A program made the position numbers and the translations under genes. The notes under the pieces are model-generated. The model was not told the origin of the DNA and searched no databases. It saw nothing but the letters and a program-made list of their open reading frames with translations. Shown here piece by piece: positions 50,593-62,300 of a DNA stretch of 64,000 nt. The stretch is from Blepharisma stoltei (taxonomy: Eukaryota > Ciliophora > Heterotrichea > Heterotrichida > Blepharismidae): contig CAJZBQ010000003.1 in NCBI GenBank assembly GCA_914767885.1, positions 310,001 through 374,000 of the forward strand. The letters are read 5' to 3'. How positions within the stretch are numbered: position 1 is the first letter of the stretch; each line of letters opens with the position of its first letter.

Positions 50593-50832
50593 ATTTATTG
50601 ATTGCAATACCTAAAAGAATTTATATTACCTGATATGTGTAGAAAATTATATTGTCTTTATAGCATATATCTGAAGAAAACAGCTCAATTTCGATAAATT
50701 TTAATTTATCACTGCAAATTATAATAAATCCTATATTATGGGTGAAATCATGTTTTCAGTTTGATTTTATATACCTGATATTATAATAAAATTTATTCAG
50801 GGCCTTCTGAAAACTGTAGGGCTGTTATCACA

Positions 50833-51131
50833 TAACCCCCCTTCCTTAAGCGAGCAAAACCATTAGAAAAACCCCATTTTTTGAGCCAACAAAAATTTTT
50901 TAATAGAAAAAATTTTGATATATAAGTGATAATTAGTATAATGAAATCTATAACTAATTCTGTTTAATTTTAAACAAATCGCGTTTTAAAACATAAATTT
51001 TACAAATTAGATTAATATTTGCTTTCGAATTTTGCGATTAGGATTTTTTAAATTTTTAAAAAAAAAAATAAACCCCCCTCCCCCCCTCCGTGAGCGAACA
51101 AGAATTTTTTGTTCGCTCACGGAGGGGGGAG
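50833..51131. mobile_element. Family-a MITE in a 5' flank
   Basis: 299 bp between TAA 50833-50835 and 51132-51134. Tips CCCCCCTTCCTTAAGCGAGC and CACGGAGGGGGGAG. It lies 60 bp upstream of the myristoylated protein start, so it separates that gene from its promoter in the germline. Confidence 0.88.
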
Positions 51132-51194
51132 TAAGGAAAAATAACGGAAACATTAGATCATGGACGTATTTTAAAGCCTTATTCTTTTTTATAA

Positions 51195-52388
51195 ATGGGC
51201 TGCCAGTCAAGTCGAGAAGACCTAAGCAAGGAAGAACGAGCGATTATGCTTATGGAAGACCAGCTTGAATTTTTTAAAAATACCTGCAAGATTGTAGATC
51301 TGAATTTCAGGAAGTATTCTTCTAATGGATCGATAAATGCCAATCAATGATCAGACATAACAAAATCCCTTGGGATCAAAACCAGAAACTGCTATCAATG
51401 CCCAAAGGTTGAAGAATTCTATGAGCGGCACAGAACTAGCAATGGAGATTATCGCATAAAGCCTTTGTTAACACTCGGCATTTTGATGAGCAGCGGGACT
51501 TCTCGCCAAAAATCAAAGCTTTTATTTGAGATGCTGGACCCTACGAACTCAAAAGAACTGAGAAAAGAGGTAATTGAAGAGATGCTAGGCTATATTCTTG
51601 ACGTCTGCATCAATGATCTCCCTGCCTTGGTATCGAATCAAACTTATCCACCTGTGTCTGAATTTAAAGTTCGGAGCTATGTCCAGATGCTCGTTGACTG
51701 TAGAGAGGCTGCAAAGGAAAAGCTACTTCATATTTTTTTGAATGGAAATCCAAAAGAAAAAGAAGCTGTGACTTTGCATGAGTTCCAAGAGGTTTTTCAC
51801 GATGAAACAAATGCAAGATTGTTTTTCCCACATGGAGTAAGCTAAGTCATGTTAAAAGCTATTCTGGCTATAGGCGGGTAAACCAACTAGGCACCACCCA
51901 TCTTGGCTTTAAAGGCCAGCCTTTGGATTTCCGACCTGAAAAGCCTGCTCAAGAGATTAGCTACTTAGGGCAGGCCACCGTCTGTGAGGTGCTGTGATGA
52001 GCCCGATGAGGAGAAAACTTTAGAAGGCAAAACTATCTAGCAGAGATATAAAAACCTTCTAGGAGAAATAAAACTTCTCTGCTCGGTAAGGTATCTCTAA
52101 ATCTGAAGACCTACTTCGAAAGGGAGCAAGGCGTTATTTAAGCTTCATCAGAATGGGTCCTACCTGCTCCATAGAAGTGTGTCTCGGAGTCCAATTTCTA
52201 TAAGCATCGCGAATTTATTTATGCACGGAGTAAGGCATTTCGTGTTGAAGAATGGGCATGATGTGCATAAGCTAGAGCATAAATTAAGGAAAATGCAAGA
52301 GGATAATTTCGGAACTATTGAAGACAAAAAGGAAAATGTCGAAAACTTAGGAACAGCAGAAGATAGAAAGGAAACTGAAAATAAATAA
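51195..52388 (+). CDS. N-myristoylated EF-hand-like protein (266 aa), split by a SINE-type IES
   Basis: Starts MGCQSSREDLSKEERA, a strong N-myristoylation site with palmitoylatable Cys3. The body (IMLMEDQLEFFKNTCKIVDL; KYSSNGSINANQWSDITKSL; KLLFEMLDPTNSKELRKEVI) has the helix-loop-helix rhythm of recoverin/calcineurin-B relatives, but the loops lack the usual Asp residues, so calcium binding is doubtful. One UGA-Trp (ANQ-W-SDI). Removing 51834-52226 joins FFPHG to VRHFVLKNGHDVHKLEHK, and the protein ends in a charged tail (ETENK). 267 codons. Confidence 0.78.
51834..52226. mobile_element. IES, SINE-like, 8-11 bp target duplication
   Basis: GGAGTAAG at 51834-51841 and 52227-52234, extended by CA-T/C to 11 bp with one mismatch. 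393-bp GC-rich body, a family of its own in this window. Without excision the protein would stop two codons after the insertion point (GVS then TAA). Confidence 0.82.
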
Positions 52389-52475
52389 TTAGAGTAAGCA
52401 TATTAATGACATGAGCATAGATTTTAAAGCAGAAATCTGCCTTATCATATAGGAATTATAATGCTTTAGATTGTA

Positions 52476-55400
52476 TTATATAATTCTAGACGATATTTTT
52501 AATTCAGTGTCAAATGATTCTGCTTGTGTTATATCCGCTTTTGCTGGATTAGTTATTGTGTATTCGCTATCATTTATATTCAGCATATCTTCAATTTTTT
52601 CTCTTTCTCGTGCTATATTCTTTCGTTTTTTTCTATTTTTTCTTGATGCTTTCATTGAATTGAAATTTTTTTCAGAAGTCTTCATTATTCCTCCTAGAGC
52701 ACCCATGGCTCCAAATACAGATCCCAATAAAGCACTATATCCTTTCTATTAGATTAAAACAAAGTCTAGATAAATTTTTGCAGAAATTAACCCAAAGCAA
52801 AATATAGTTTTCTAGAAATTTTATAGTAAAATGATAAATAATAGAATTAGAAAAAATTAAATTACACTCACATTTAATGATGCTGCCCTTAGATTATGCG
52901 AATATATTTGATCAAATTTTATTAATTGATTTTTCACTAATATTTTTATATTAGTTTTAAAAAAATAATCATTTTAAACAGGAGGGTAAGCACTGTTAAT
53001 CATGTTTGCTTTGCAAATCTCTGTGTATATACACTATTTAAACTTCTAGTCAAAATAATTTCAAGTTTTAAGTTCGATGTAAATGGCAGACTATATTAAA
53101 ATTACTTTTCTACAGTATATTGAGATCCCGCTGTAGGAGGAGTATTATAAGAAATATGATATCCTGTCAATTTATCAGGCCAATCTGATGGCTATATGGC
53201 ATTTGATTGAGGACTTTTTTTCGAGCACGACATTTTCCTCACTCCCCCCCCCCCCCCTCCGTGAGCGAACAAAAAAATTTTGTTCGCTCACGGAGGGGGG
53301 TTAATTTTTTTTTTTAAAAAAAATTTATATATAAATTTTATAAAAAATATTTTTTTCGAAATTTAAAAAAATCCTAATTTGCAAAAATTTGGGAAGCAAA
53401 TATTAATTTAATTTGCAAAATTTATGTTTTAAAACGCAATTTGTTTAAAATTTAAACAGAAATTAGCTCTAGATTTCATTATACTAATTATCACTTATAT
53501 ATCAAAATTTTTTTTCCATTAAAATTTTTTCTATTAAAAAAATTTTTGTTCACTCACGGAGGGTGGGTTTTTGGTCAAAAAAATGGCGATTTTTCTAATG
53601 GTTTTGTTCGCTCACGGGGGGGGGGGGGGGAGTCAGGAAAATTTGGTCGAAATTTTTTGATAGTGAGACATTTGGCGCCTTCCGGAAGGTTTTTTGCCCC
53701 AAAAAGAAAATGGCGAAGACTTTCGCCTGTTGTAATACCTTGCTACGATGTGTAATTTGTTGGGATGAGCAGGCACTGGACTTTATGCAGCTTCACGCCC
53801 AAGGCCGAGTTTTGAAGAGACTCGAGGCAGAAGAATCCGAAATGGAAGTGAATTTTGTGAAGAAATAAGTTGCAGAAAATCCCAAGCCTACGCACTCTAT
53901 GGGTGAGCAATTATTCCAGAAGAAAATTATGCACAGCAATCTGACACATATGATTTAAAAAGCGAAGGAATTACAGAAAAATAAAACTTGCTTGGAGAAG
54001 ATCCTCTAAAAATTTGATTATCATCAGGAATTAAAGATTGGAAAATGCCACTATATTGTTTTGGAATAGATGAAGATGATGTTAAGTTGATACTAATAGC
54101 AGAAGTGTAGCTTTGCTTTTCTTGCATATCTAATTCTATATATGCTCCAGTGCTTATTATACAATCAGTGAGATCAATCTTTATGTGGCAGTCACCTTGA
54201 ATTTTTTTACAATTGACATCCATTGAGCTATATGAAACATAATAAAACGATTGATAAATAGATGAGTCGCATTTATCGCCAGCTACGCACTCACCTCCAT
54301 ATCTATATAAAATTGTTTCAATTGTCACAGATGCTGGAAAATCAATCAATTCGCTTTCCAAGGCTACTAAGGGTACAAGAGATTTGCTTTCATAGACATT
54401 ATTTTTAATAAAAACAATGATACTTTCGCATATAACATATGCACACTAGTGGATCGAAATGATCCCGAAGTTACCTGAAACGATCGTGGGGTGGGTAAAA
54501 CTAACCCTTGAAATGATAAATCTGCAATATTTTGTAGGCTTGCCATTTCAAGGATTGGCTTCACCAACATTTTTGGCGAAACTAACCCCCGGTTGTCTGT
54601 AGCAATCCACTAGCATGAATGAGTTTATATCAGGATTACTGCTGCTGCCATAAATATAATTGAGAATAGTCCTCCTATATATGTGTTCCTTCTTACCATA
54701 TTTTCGAGCAGTTTGTAGTTGTGGTCATCTTCATAAAGATCAATCTCATGGAGCTTGTTTCTTACTCCCCCTCCATGAGCGAACAAATATTATTTTTATA
54801 GAAAAAGTTTGAATGAAAAAAAAAATTTGATATTTAAGTGATAATTAGTATAATGAAATCTCGAGCTAATTCTGTTTAATTTTAAACAAATTGCATTTTA
54901 AACATAAATTTTATAAATTAAATTAATTTTTACTTCTCAATTTTTACAAATTAGAATTTTTTTTTAAATTTTAAAAAAACAATTTTACAAAAAAAAATTA
55001 ATCCTTGTGAGCGAACAAAATTTTTTGTTCGCTTGAAGATGTGAGAGCGGAGCTAGTGACTTTATGCATAATAATAAGATAAAAGTGACGAATAAAGCTG
55101 ACCCAACTGCAATCAGCATATCATTGACAATATCATCTGCATCTTTATTATAACTTGAGGCGGGAAACATGGATGGCTGGATTGATAAGTATGACGCAAT
55201 TATATCTTTTTTTAATGGTTGGACACTTCCTGCAGGGCAATATCTGTTTATAGGGCACTCTCTGCAAGAAGCTGAACCATTGAAAGGGTTATAATAGCCT
55301 GACTCACATGGTAGGCATTGGTAAGCAGTATTTGCTCCGATATTACCGTTGAAAGTCCCTGACGGGCAGAGGCTGCAACTAGTAGCTCCATAAAAAGAAT

Positions 55401-58400
55401 TATATTGTCCTTTAGGGCATGGAATGCACTCATTATCTTTTAGATATGTCCCTGGGCTGCAAGCTCACCCACATGATGAATTTGTAGATTGATCACAAGC
55501 AAGTTCAACTTTTATTAAAGTGTTTTTACCTAAAAAAGCTCTCATAGCTTTTCCAGATGCCGAACCGCCTCCCTGAATATAGAAACTTGTTTTGTAATAG
55601 GCTCAAGCAAATGAATAAAAATAATCTTCTAAACTGTTTTGAGATGTGATTGTGTCAGTATTGAGGTCCAGAACATAAATGCTGTTTTTGGGATCTGTTC
55701 CTCAGGCTTGTCCTCCAATTACACCTACTTCATTTTTTTTATTAAGCAGAACAGCTGCATTAGCTCTTGCGTTGCTCCCCCCTGCATCATAATGCAAATT
55801 TATTCACTTTTTTGAAGTCATGTTAAAAACATCAACACTCCCAAGCGGCATATCTCCATCAGTCGATCCTAGCATTGTGTAAAAAAGAACATTTCCATAG
55901 ATATCAGAAATTTTAGATTAGGATTAGGATTGAAGACAGTCGCTAGCCATATTGGTGACGATTACAAAAGATCTCCCATATGAAAAATTCTTCGGCTTTG
56001 TAGCCAACTGCTCAGTAGGTCTAACTGCAAGGTGTGAAGTCCATCTTCTATTGCCTTGAGGTTTCAGTCTTGAATAGGCTGCTTATGGATTTCTGGATTC
56101 CTATAGAGAGCAATAGAAGTATAGAGGTTTCCTCTATATAGCGCTAAAAGCGCAGACATTTTCCCAGGAGCTTTCCAAGTTCGTCGGACCAAATCGCTTT
56201 TGGTCCGACCAAGGCATTGATTTGGTGCAACCTACCGATAAATTCCGATCAGAATTTATCCGCCTTACAGCGCCAAACATAGGAAACTTCTATAGCGCAT
56301 AATTCCAAGAATTAACTTCTTGGAGTCTATTAGAATGCTGAAGTGTCTTCTTTTGGCAGTCTCAGAAAAAAGATTGCTTTTCTATAGCCTTGCCAAAAGT
56401 GCATCTTTTTGACTAGGAATGAGCAAGGTTCCCAATGGGCACCTATATTTTCAAGAGAAAAGATGCCAAATCTACCCGGATGCATATATTCTGAGGAAGG
56501 ATGCACTTGATTATCGGCTTAAATTCTTTTGGTTCTCTTAGCCTTATATCTGAATTGGGCCAAGAATACTTGCTGCCATTTTAATTAATAGATATCAGAA
56601 CTTAATTCGCACATATGCCCATAAACTGGATATGGGTTAGCTCCAGATTTTGCCTCATATACTAGTGTAAAAGTATTGGTCCCTGTATTATATAGCCATA
56701 AATCATTTATTATTCCAGACTCTGTTTTGCCTCCAAATATATAAACATAGCTTCCCTTTTAATTTGGAGCAAAAATTCTGTCCTAATTTTAAAAGGAAAA
56801 ATTAACGTAAATTTTAATTGAAAAATGTTTTGAAGGATTTTCAAATTTTTTTATTAATTTATTTATTATTATAATAGCTGTGATCCAAAATTCTCTATTT
56901 ATCAAACTATTATTTTTGCTAATAACATTTTTAATTTAAAGGGGAGTAAGGCAAAAACATTTGCATACAAGCTTCTGTCCTACCTGATGGTAAATTTGTA
57001 GAGCTTGGGGTAACTTTATTTCATGTATTCGTTATAAGGTTTAGATAATATAAATCATTTAAGTATGAATTTCCATCAGAACCTCCAAAAATAACTACAA
57101 TATCTCCTTGAGAATCAAATGCATGACCAGCTCTTGCTGATGGTGGATTACCTGCTGTCATAATTGAGCTCCAGGAATAAGGATTATCAGGATCAAAAAC
57201 TCATAAGTCGTTATAATAAGTATCCCCATTTTGTCCTCCGAATAAAAATAATTTCGCTTGAGCAGCACATAAAGAGTGGCTTTTTCTTGGGCTTGGACTC
57301 TTAAACTCTTTATTTATAATTGTATAGATATATACATAAAATGGCGTATGGCGTCCGACCCGTCCTCCCAGTGACGGTAACCCATGTATATCCGGGCATG
57401 GTTTTCAGGAGAAGCGACTTAGCCCAGCAATATCTGGACCCTGGTGGCGACCAGGGGAGAAACACAGACCCGCTGATCGTGGCCAGATCCTAGGGCAGTT
57501 AGGAGCATCTTCTTTTTCCAGCAGCGCCCAAGCCAGTGGGTGCCCGAAATGGAGCAGGGCGACTTACCTGCTCAGGCTGCTGCTGTGGTCTGCCCCGAAT
57601 CGCGGAAGCGATTGAAATTTTCTCAAGCGGATAAGCTGGGAAAAAGGGAGGCAGATTAGACAACAAGGCGGTCTCTCCAGTTTAAAAGGGTCCTTAAAAG
57701 AAGGACGGCCTGGCCAACCGGAGACAAAGACTGGCGTAACTCGGGGCGGAAGGCTGAGTTGGAAATGGTGGTGCTCGGCGACGGTCGGCTGACGACCCAA
57801 TAGGGCAACCCACTACCGAGAAACCAGGGGTTTCGGCCTGGGCTCAGAGAACCAGTGATGGAAGTCCATCCTTTTCGCTCGTGCCAGCACGGTTCCTCAC
57901 GGAGCGCGGAGGAATGTCACGCATGGAAGTAGGGACCTTAAATACATATCGTAATTTATTTATTTATAATTGTATAGGTAAGCTCTGATTTGGTTAAATT
58001 AAATTGTATTAAGCTGTTCATGATTGCTACACTAGCTGTTGAACTAAATCCTCCAAATAAGTAAACAATTTCATTGTCAATAGCAAACGCATATGAATCT
58101 CTTGGGATCATGCTTCAATTTTCATCTTTGGCTATAGTTGTTTTAGATCATTTATAAGTGGAATCTAATAAATTTACTTTCATAATATTTTCTACATCCT
58201 TGCCTGTGATATCAGACCATCCAAATAATAAATAAAACTCATTATTATATACTGTACTTCCAGTGAGATACCTATAATCATATGTATTACTGTAATTTGT
58301 AATATTTTCTCATTTATTATTGGTCAAATCATATCTGAAAAACTCTTGATTGAACTCATATATAGTGCCATGTTGTCCTTGCCCACCTACTAAATATATA

Positions 58401-59041
58401 AATCCATCTCAGTAATGAATTGTTGGAGAATTTAGTTTCGGGACTGAAACCCCTTCTGAGCTTGCTTTTGATCAAGTTAAATTCCCGACATGAAATCTAT
58501 TTATTCATTACATATACAAATTATTATCAGCTCCAGTTGTTAAAGTACCTCCATAAATCGCAAATTTTAATTTGTTGCTATCATTCTTATCATTATATCG
58601 TGTATAAGCAAAACGGGATCTCACTGAAGGAATTCGTCCTTTTTGCTTGATCATAGTCCATTGATAGTTTATTAGATCAAAGGTTCACATATCGTTTTGA
58701 GGGCCATTTGTTGAGCTTCCTCCAAATATATATAAAAGATCATCATCTGAATCAACAAATCCTCCAAAGAAATACCTTTGAGCTATTTATCGCTTACAAG
58801 GAGTTATTTGAGAAGCAGCTTGAAGCTCATGCCAGCGATAATCTTCAAAAGAGAATTGCCATACATCATTATATATCTTGGATACTCCTTGATTCCCTCC
58901 AAAAGTAATCAGACAGTTACCCTTTTGATAGAAATCAAGAACATGATATTGTCTCTCTTCTGGTGGTGTGTCTGTTGTAGGAATTCTCGTGATTGTTTGA
59001 CTAAGGGCTGCATTTAAAAAAGACAAAATCCAGAATCTCAT
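52476..59041 (-). CDS. Kelch / Cys-rich / membrane protein 1 (1166 aa), split by eight IESs
   Basis: Signal peptide MRFWILSFLNAALS, then kelch-type propeller repeats (LITFGGNQG, YIFGGSSTNG, LVGGQGQHG, YLFGGFSS, LFLFGGQNGD, VVIFGGSDGN, GVIGGQAWG), a GCC2/GCC3-type Cys-rich stalk (CSPGTYLKDNECIPCPKGQY and following), two hydrophobic helices (MLIAVGSALFVTFILLLC; TYIGGLFSIIFMAAAVILI), a lumenal or external domain, a conserved juxtamembrane segment (LTGYHISYNTPPTAGSQYTV), and a C-terminal RKNRKKRKNIAREREKIEDM tail. Removing eight IESs and two 15-nt introns leaves 3501 nt, an exact frame. Many UGA-Trp. Paralogue of the next gene. Probable surface or receptor-like protein. Confidence 0.87.
52736..52986. 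other. IES, 251 bp, TA-bounded
   Basis: TA at 52736-52737 and 52987-52988. Excision joins TWLTVL to SALLGSVFGAMG, matching the paralogue (IVISGLLGSVFGAMG), which has no insert here. Confidence 0.88.
53091..53105 (-). other. 15-nt intron
   Basis: Minus-strand GTAATTTTAATATAG between QYTVE and NLPFTSNLKL. The paralogue has an intron at the same place (59823-59837), so the intron predates the duplication. Confidence 0.9.
53181..53936. mobile_element. IES, 756 bp with nested MITE, 8-bp repeat
   Basis: CAATCTGA at 53181-53188 and 53937-53944 (no TA). Contains a full family-a MITE (53239-53632) inserted between TCA repeats. The rest is a GC-richer segment with no clear ORF. Excision gives SYVSD-WPDKLTGYHIS, as in the paralogue. 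Confidence 0.87.
53239..53632. mobile_element. Family-a MITE nested in an IES
   Basis: 394 bp, TCA at 53239-53241 and 53633-53635. Well preserved: CTCCGTGAGCGAACAAAAAA hairpin at the left, CGTTTTAAAACATAAATTTT-type core, and the right GTTCGCTCACGGGGGG tip. It shows that the target repeat may be TCA as well as TTA. Confidence 0.9.
54431..54627. mobile_element. IES, 197-bp MITE with CTAGTGGAT ends, TA-bounded
   Basis: TA at 54431-54432 and 54628-54629. Inverted tips CACTAGTGGATCG / GCAATCCACTAGC, with an inner GGCTTCACCAACATTTTTGG block that recurs at 63549-63685. Excision gives VILI-CESIIVFIKN, parallel to the paralogue. Confidence 0.87.
54763..55053. mobile_element. IES, family-a MITE, TA-bounded
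   Basis: 291 bp, TA at 54763-54764 and 55054-55055. Left CTCCCCCTCCATGAGCGAAC; right end eroded (GCTTGAAGATGTGAGAGCGGAG). Excision joins LLLCIK-SL to RNKLHEIDLYED. Confidence 0.88.
55897..56587 (-). mobile_element. IES, SINE-like family A, minus orientation
   Basis: ATAGATATCAGAA at 55897-55909 and 56588-56600 (13-bp target duplication). 691 bp, the longest family-A copy, with an extra inner segment around 56150-56290. The uninterrupted paralogue near 62058 aligns across the empty site. Confidence 0.9.
56748..56946. other. IES, 199 bp, TA-bounded
   Basis: TA at 56748-56749 and 56947-56948; tips GCTTCCCTTTTAATTTGG and TTTAAAGGGGAG are partly inverted. The paralogue lacks it. Excision joins MQMFLP to YVYIFGGK. 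Confidence 0.86.
57309..57958 (+). mobile_element. IES, SINE-like family B, 19-bp target duplication
   Basis: TTTATTTATAATTGTATAG at 57309-57327 and 57959-57977. The body matches 12664-13274 along its length (CCATGTATATCCGGGCATGG and GGGCAACCCACTACCGAGAA). Excision gives the same spacing as the paralogue near 62690. Confidence 0.92.
58783..58797 (-). other. 15-nt intron
   Basis: Minus-strand GTAAGCGATAAATAG; splicing joins QITP to SQRYFFGGF and removes a stop. Confidence 0.9.
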
Positions 59042-59356
59042 ATGTAAATTAAGTTTTAATGAGATAAAAATCACTATTTACAAAAATTAAAATACATATA
59101 AAAAATGAGCAAATTAAATAGAAAGCAAAACTGAAACGTTTTATTTTAAGAGATTAAAATTTATCATTATTCTTAATTTAATTCAGCTCAAGTTTCATGC
59201 TCTATACAACAATCTTAAATTTTAATTATATCAAATCTTATTGGCATAACAATAAGAGAAAAATTTATAATGCTTCATATATGCAAAGAATTTGTAAATT
59301 TATTTTACTTTCTGAGCGATTCTACAAAATTATGTCTTAATTTCTCAATAGAGTTT
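59042..59356. other. Intergenic spacer between paralogues
   Basis: About 315 bp between the start of kelch gene 1 and the stop of kelch gene 2, head to tail on the minus strand. AT-rich, nothing recognised. Confidence 0.5.
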
Positions 59357-62300
59357 TTATTGTGGAATTTTCAATTCTATATTAAGTGAATCCGTTTTGG
59401 TTATATCTAACTTCGCTAGGGCAGATGCTCCTTCTCTTTTTTCATCCAGATTCATCATAGTATGAATTTTATTATTTTCTCTTGCAATACTCTTCCTTTT
59501 TCTTTTATTTTTTCTCCATATTTTGAACATCGTGATATATTTTTCAGAGAATTTCATAAATCCTCTTAATCCTCACTTTAAAAAATGCATTTGAAATTAG
59601 TATCTATTTAAGCAAATGAATCAAAAATATTTTTATAAAAAAATGATATAATTTTTATATTAATTCAAAAGTAGAGTTAAAGCTCCCATAGCCCCAAACA
59701 CAGACCCCAATAAGCCACTAATCACTATAAATCAAGTCTGCTTTGCAAATCTTTGTGTGTATACGCTGTTTAAGCTCCTTGTCAAAATGATTTTAAGCTT
59801 TAAATTATATGTAAATGGCAAACTAAATAACATTTACTTTGGTATTGTATATTGAGACCCAGCAGTTGGTGCAGTATTATACGAAATATGATATCCTGTT
59901 AATTTGCCAGGCCAGTCATATACATATGACTTAAATAGTGAAGGAATGACTGAAAAATAAAACTTGCTTGGCAAAGCTCCTCTGAAAATCTTATTGCTAT
60001 CTGAGACTAAGGACTGAAAAATGGCGCTGTGCTGGCCAGGAATTGATGAAGATGATGTTAAGTTTACACTAATAGCAGAAGTATAGCTTTGCTTTTCTTC
60101 CATATCTACTTCTATATATGCTCCAGTGCTTATTACGCAATCAGAAAAAGAAATTTTTATATAGCAATCACCCTCAATTTTTTTGCAGTTTATATCAATT
60201 GAACTATAAGAAATATGATAAAATATCTGATAAATAGAAGACTCGCACTTGTCATTAGCCACACAGTCACCTCCATATCTATATAAAATAATTTCAAATG
60301 ATATTGAAGCTGGGAAATCAACCAGCTCGCTTTCTAAAGCCACTAATGGCACTAGAGACTTATCTTCATATGCATTATCTTTTGCATATATAATGATTTG
60401 ACCACATATGAGGATTACTGCTACTGCGAAAAAAATGATTGAGAATAGTCCTCCTATGTAAGTGCTGCGTCTTATCATATCTTCAAAAAGCCTATAGTTA
60501 TGATCTTGTTGATAGATATCAAGTTTTTTAAGCTTGACTCTTAATGATTTTATACCTATCAATAAAGCACTAGTGATAAATAAAAGTGAGCAGACTACGA
60601 TCAGCATTATTATGACTACATCATTTGCGTCTTTAGTGTAAGATGAAGCAGGAAATAATGATGGCTGAATTGATAAATGATGTGAAGTTATATTATTTTT
60701 TAAAGGATGCACACTTCCTGCAGGGCAATACAGAGTATCCGTGCTATTGGATTGCTTAGATTCTAACATTCCAAGATGAGCTGGGGTTGATTTCATCAGC
60801 CCTTGAAATTGCAAATTCACATGTTATTGCAGATTTGCCATTTTAAAGTTTGGCTTATCCAGCATCTGTTGGCGAACTCAAATCCTTTAATATCCCAGGA
60901 GACTTAGAGATCACAGCGTTCCCACTAGAGTGGAAGAGGTATATCTATTAATGGGGCACATTCTACAAGTAGCTGAGCCATTGAATGAATTGTAAGTTCC
61001 TGGCTCACATGGATAGCATTGCAAAAGAGAGTTTGATCCTTTTAGTGCATTGAACGTCCCTGTAGGGCAAAGAGTGCAAGCGGTTGCCCCATAGTCAGGA
61101 TTGTATTGTCCTTCGGGGCACGGAATACAATCATTATCTTTTGTATATGTCCCAGGGCTGCAAGTCCAGCTTTTTATTATTTAAGATAAGAATCTATGCA
61201 TTAAGATTGCGTAGAAGATCGACCCACACCCTTAACTCCTTTAGTCGGTAGCTTACCGATCTTGGGGACTTTAAGGAAGGAGAGGGAGTCCCATATGCAC
61301 CTGGCTGTCTTTAATGGCGCAGGCAGAGTGCTGACTATGAGCTGGTAGGCTAAACTCAATTCTGAGTAGGCTTTTCCACATTGAAATGAGACACGAAATT
61401 TAAAATAGCGCTCACAACACCCCAAAGGACATTTCCTGTCAAATTGCGCGAGATTCCCAGCCTGATATCAAGCATTGCATCCTGGGCTTCGAGGTTTTTT
61501 TTTCCCGCAGCTAATTTTGAATTTTTTATGGTAGGTATTCTCATAGTCCCTTAAATTCTAAAATTTTGAGTCAATAGATGAGCTAATTGGCTCTACAGCA
61601 TTTTATATTAATTACTTCTCAATCCCAGCCACACGAAGAGTTCGTTGATTTATCACAGGCAAGCTCAACTTTAATTAAAGTATTTTTCCCTAAAAATGCT
61701 TTCATTGCTTTTCCAGAAACCGAACCTCCACCTTGTATATAAAAGCTTTTCTTATAATAAAAATAAGCAAATGAATAAAAATAGTCATGCAAACTGTTCT
61801 GAAAAGTTGTTATACCAGTATTGAGATCTAAAATAAATATGCTTTTTTGGGGATCAGTTCCTCAGGCTTGTCCTCCAATTACTCCAATTTCATTTTTTTT
61901 ATTGAGTAGAACTGCAGCATTGGCTCTTGCAGTGCCCTTTCCTGTGCTATTATGGATATTTATCCATTTTCGCAGAGTCATGTTATATATATCAACATTC
62001 CCTACAGGCAATTCTCCATCAGTAGATCCAAACATTGTGTAAAAAATTACATTGTTATAGCTGTCTGAAGCTAACTCACACACATGTCCATAAACCGGTA
62101 ATGGATATGTCCCAGGAGTATCCTCATATAACAGCTTAAATTTATTAGTCCCTGTATTGTATAACCACAAATCATTCACCACTCCAAGATCTGTTTTACC
62201 TCCAAATATAAATACAAAAGGCAAAAACATTTGCATGCATGCGCCTGTTCTTCCAGTTGGCTTATTTGTAGAGCTTAAAATGACTTTATTTCATGTGCTC

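Noticed and set aside
51960-52040. Hammerhead ribozyme in the SINE (TGTGATGAGCCCGATGAGG)
   Set aside because: The core CUGAUGA...GAAA is not intact and no matching stem III could be drawn.
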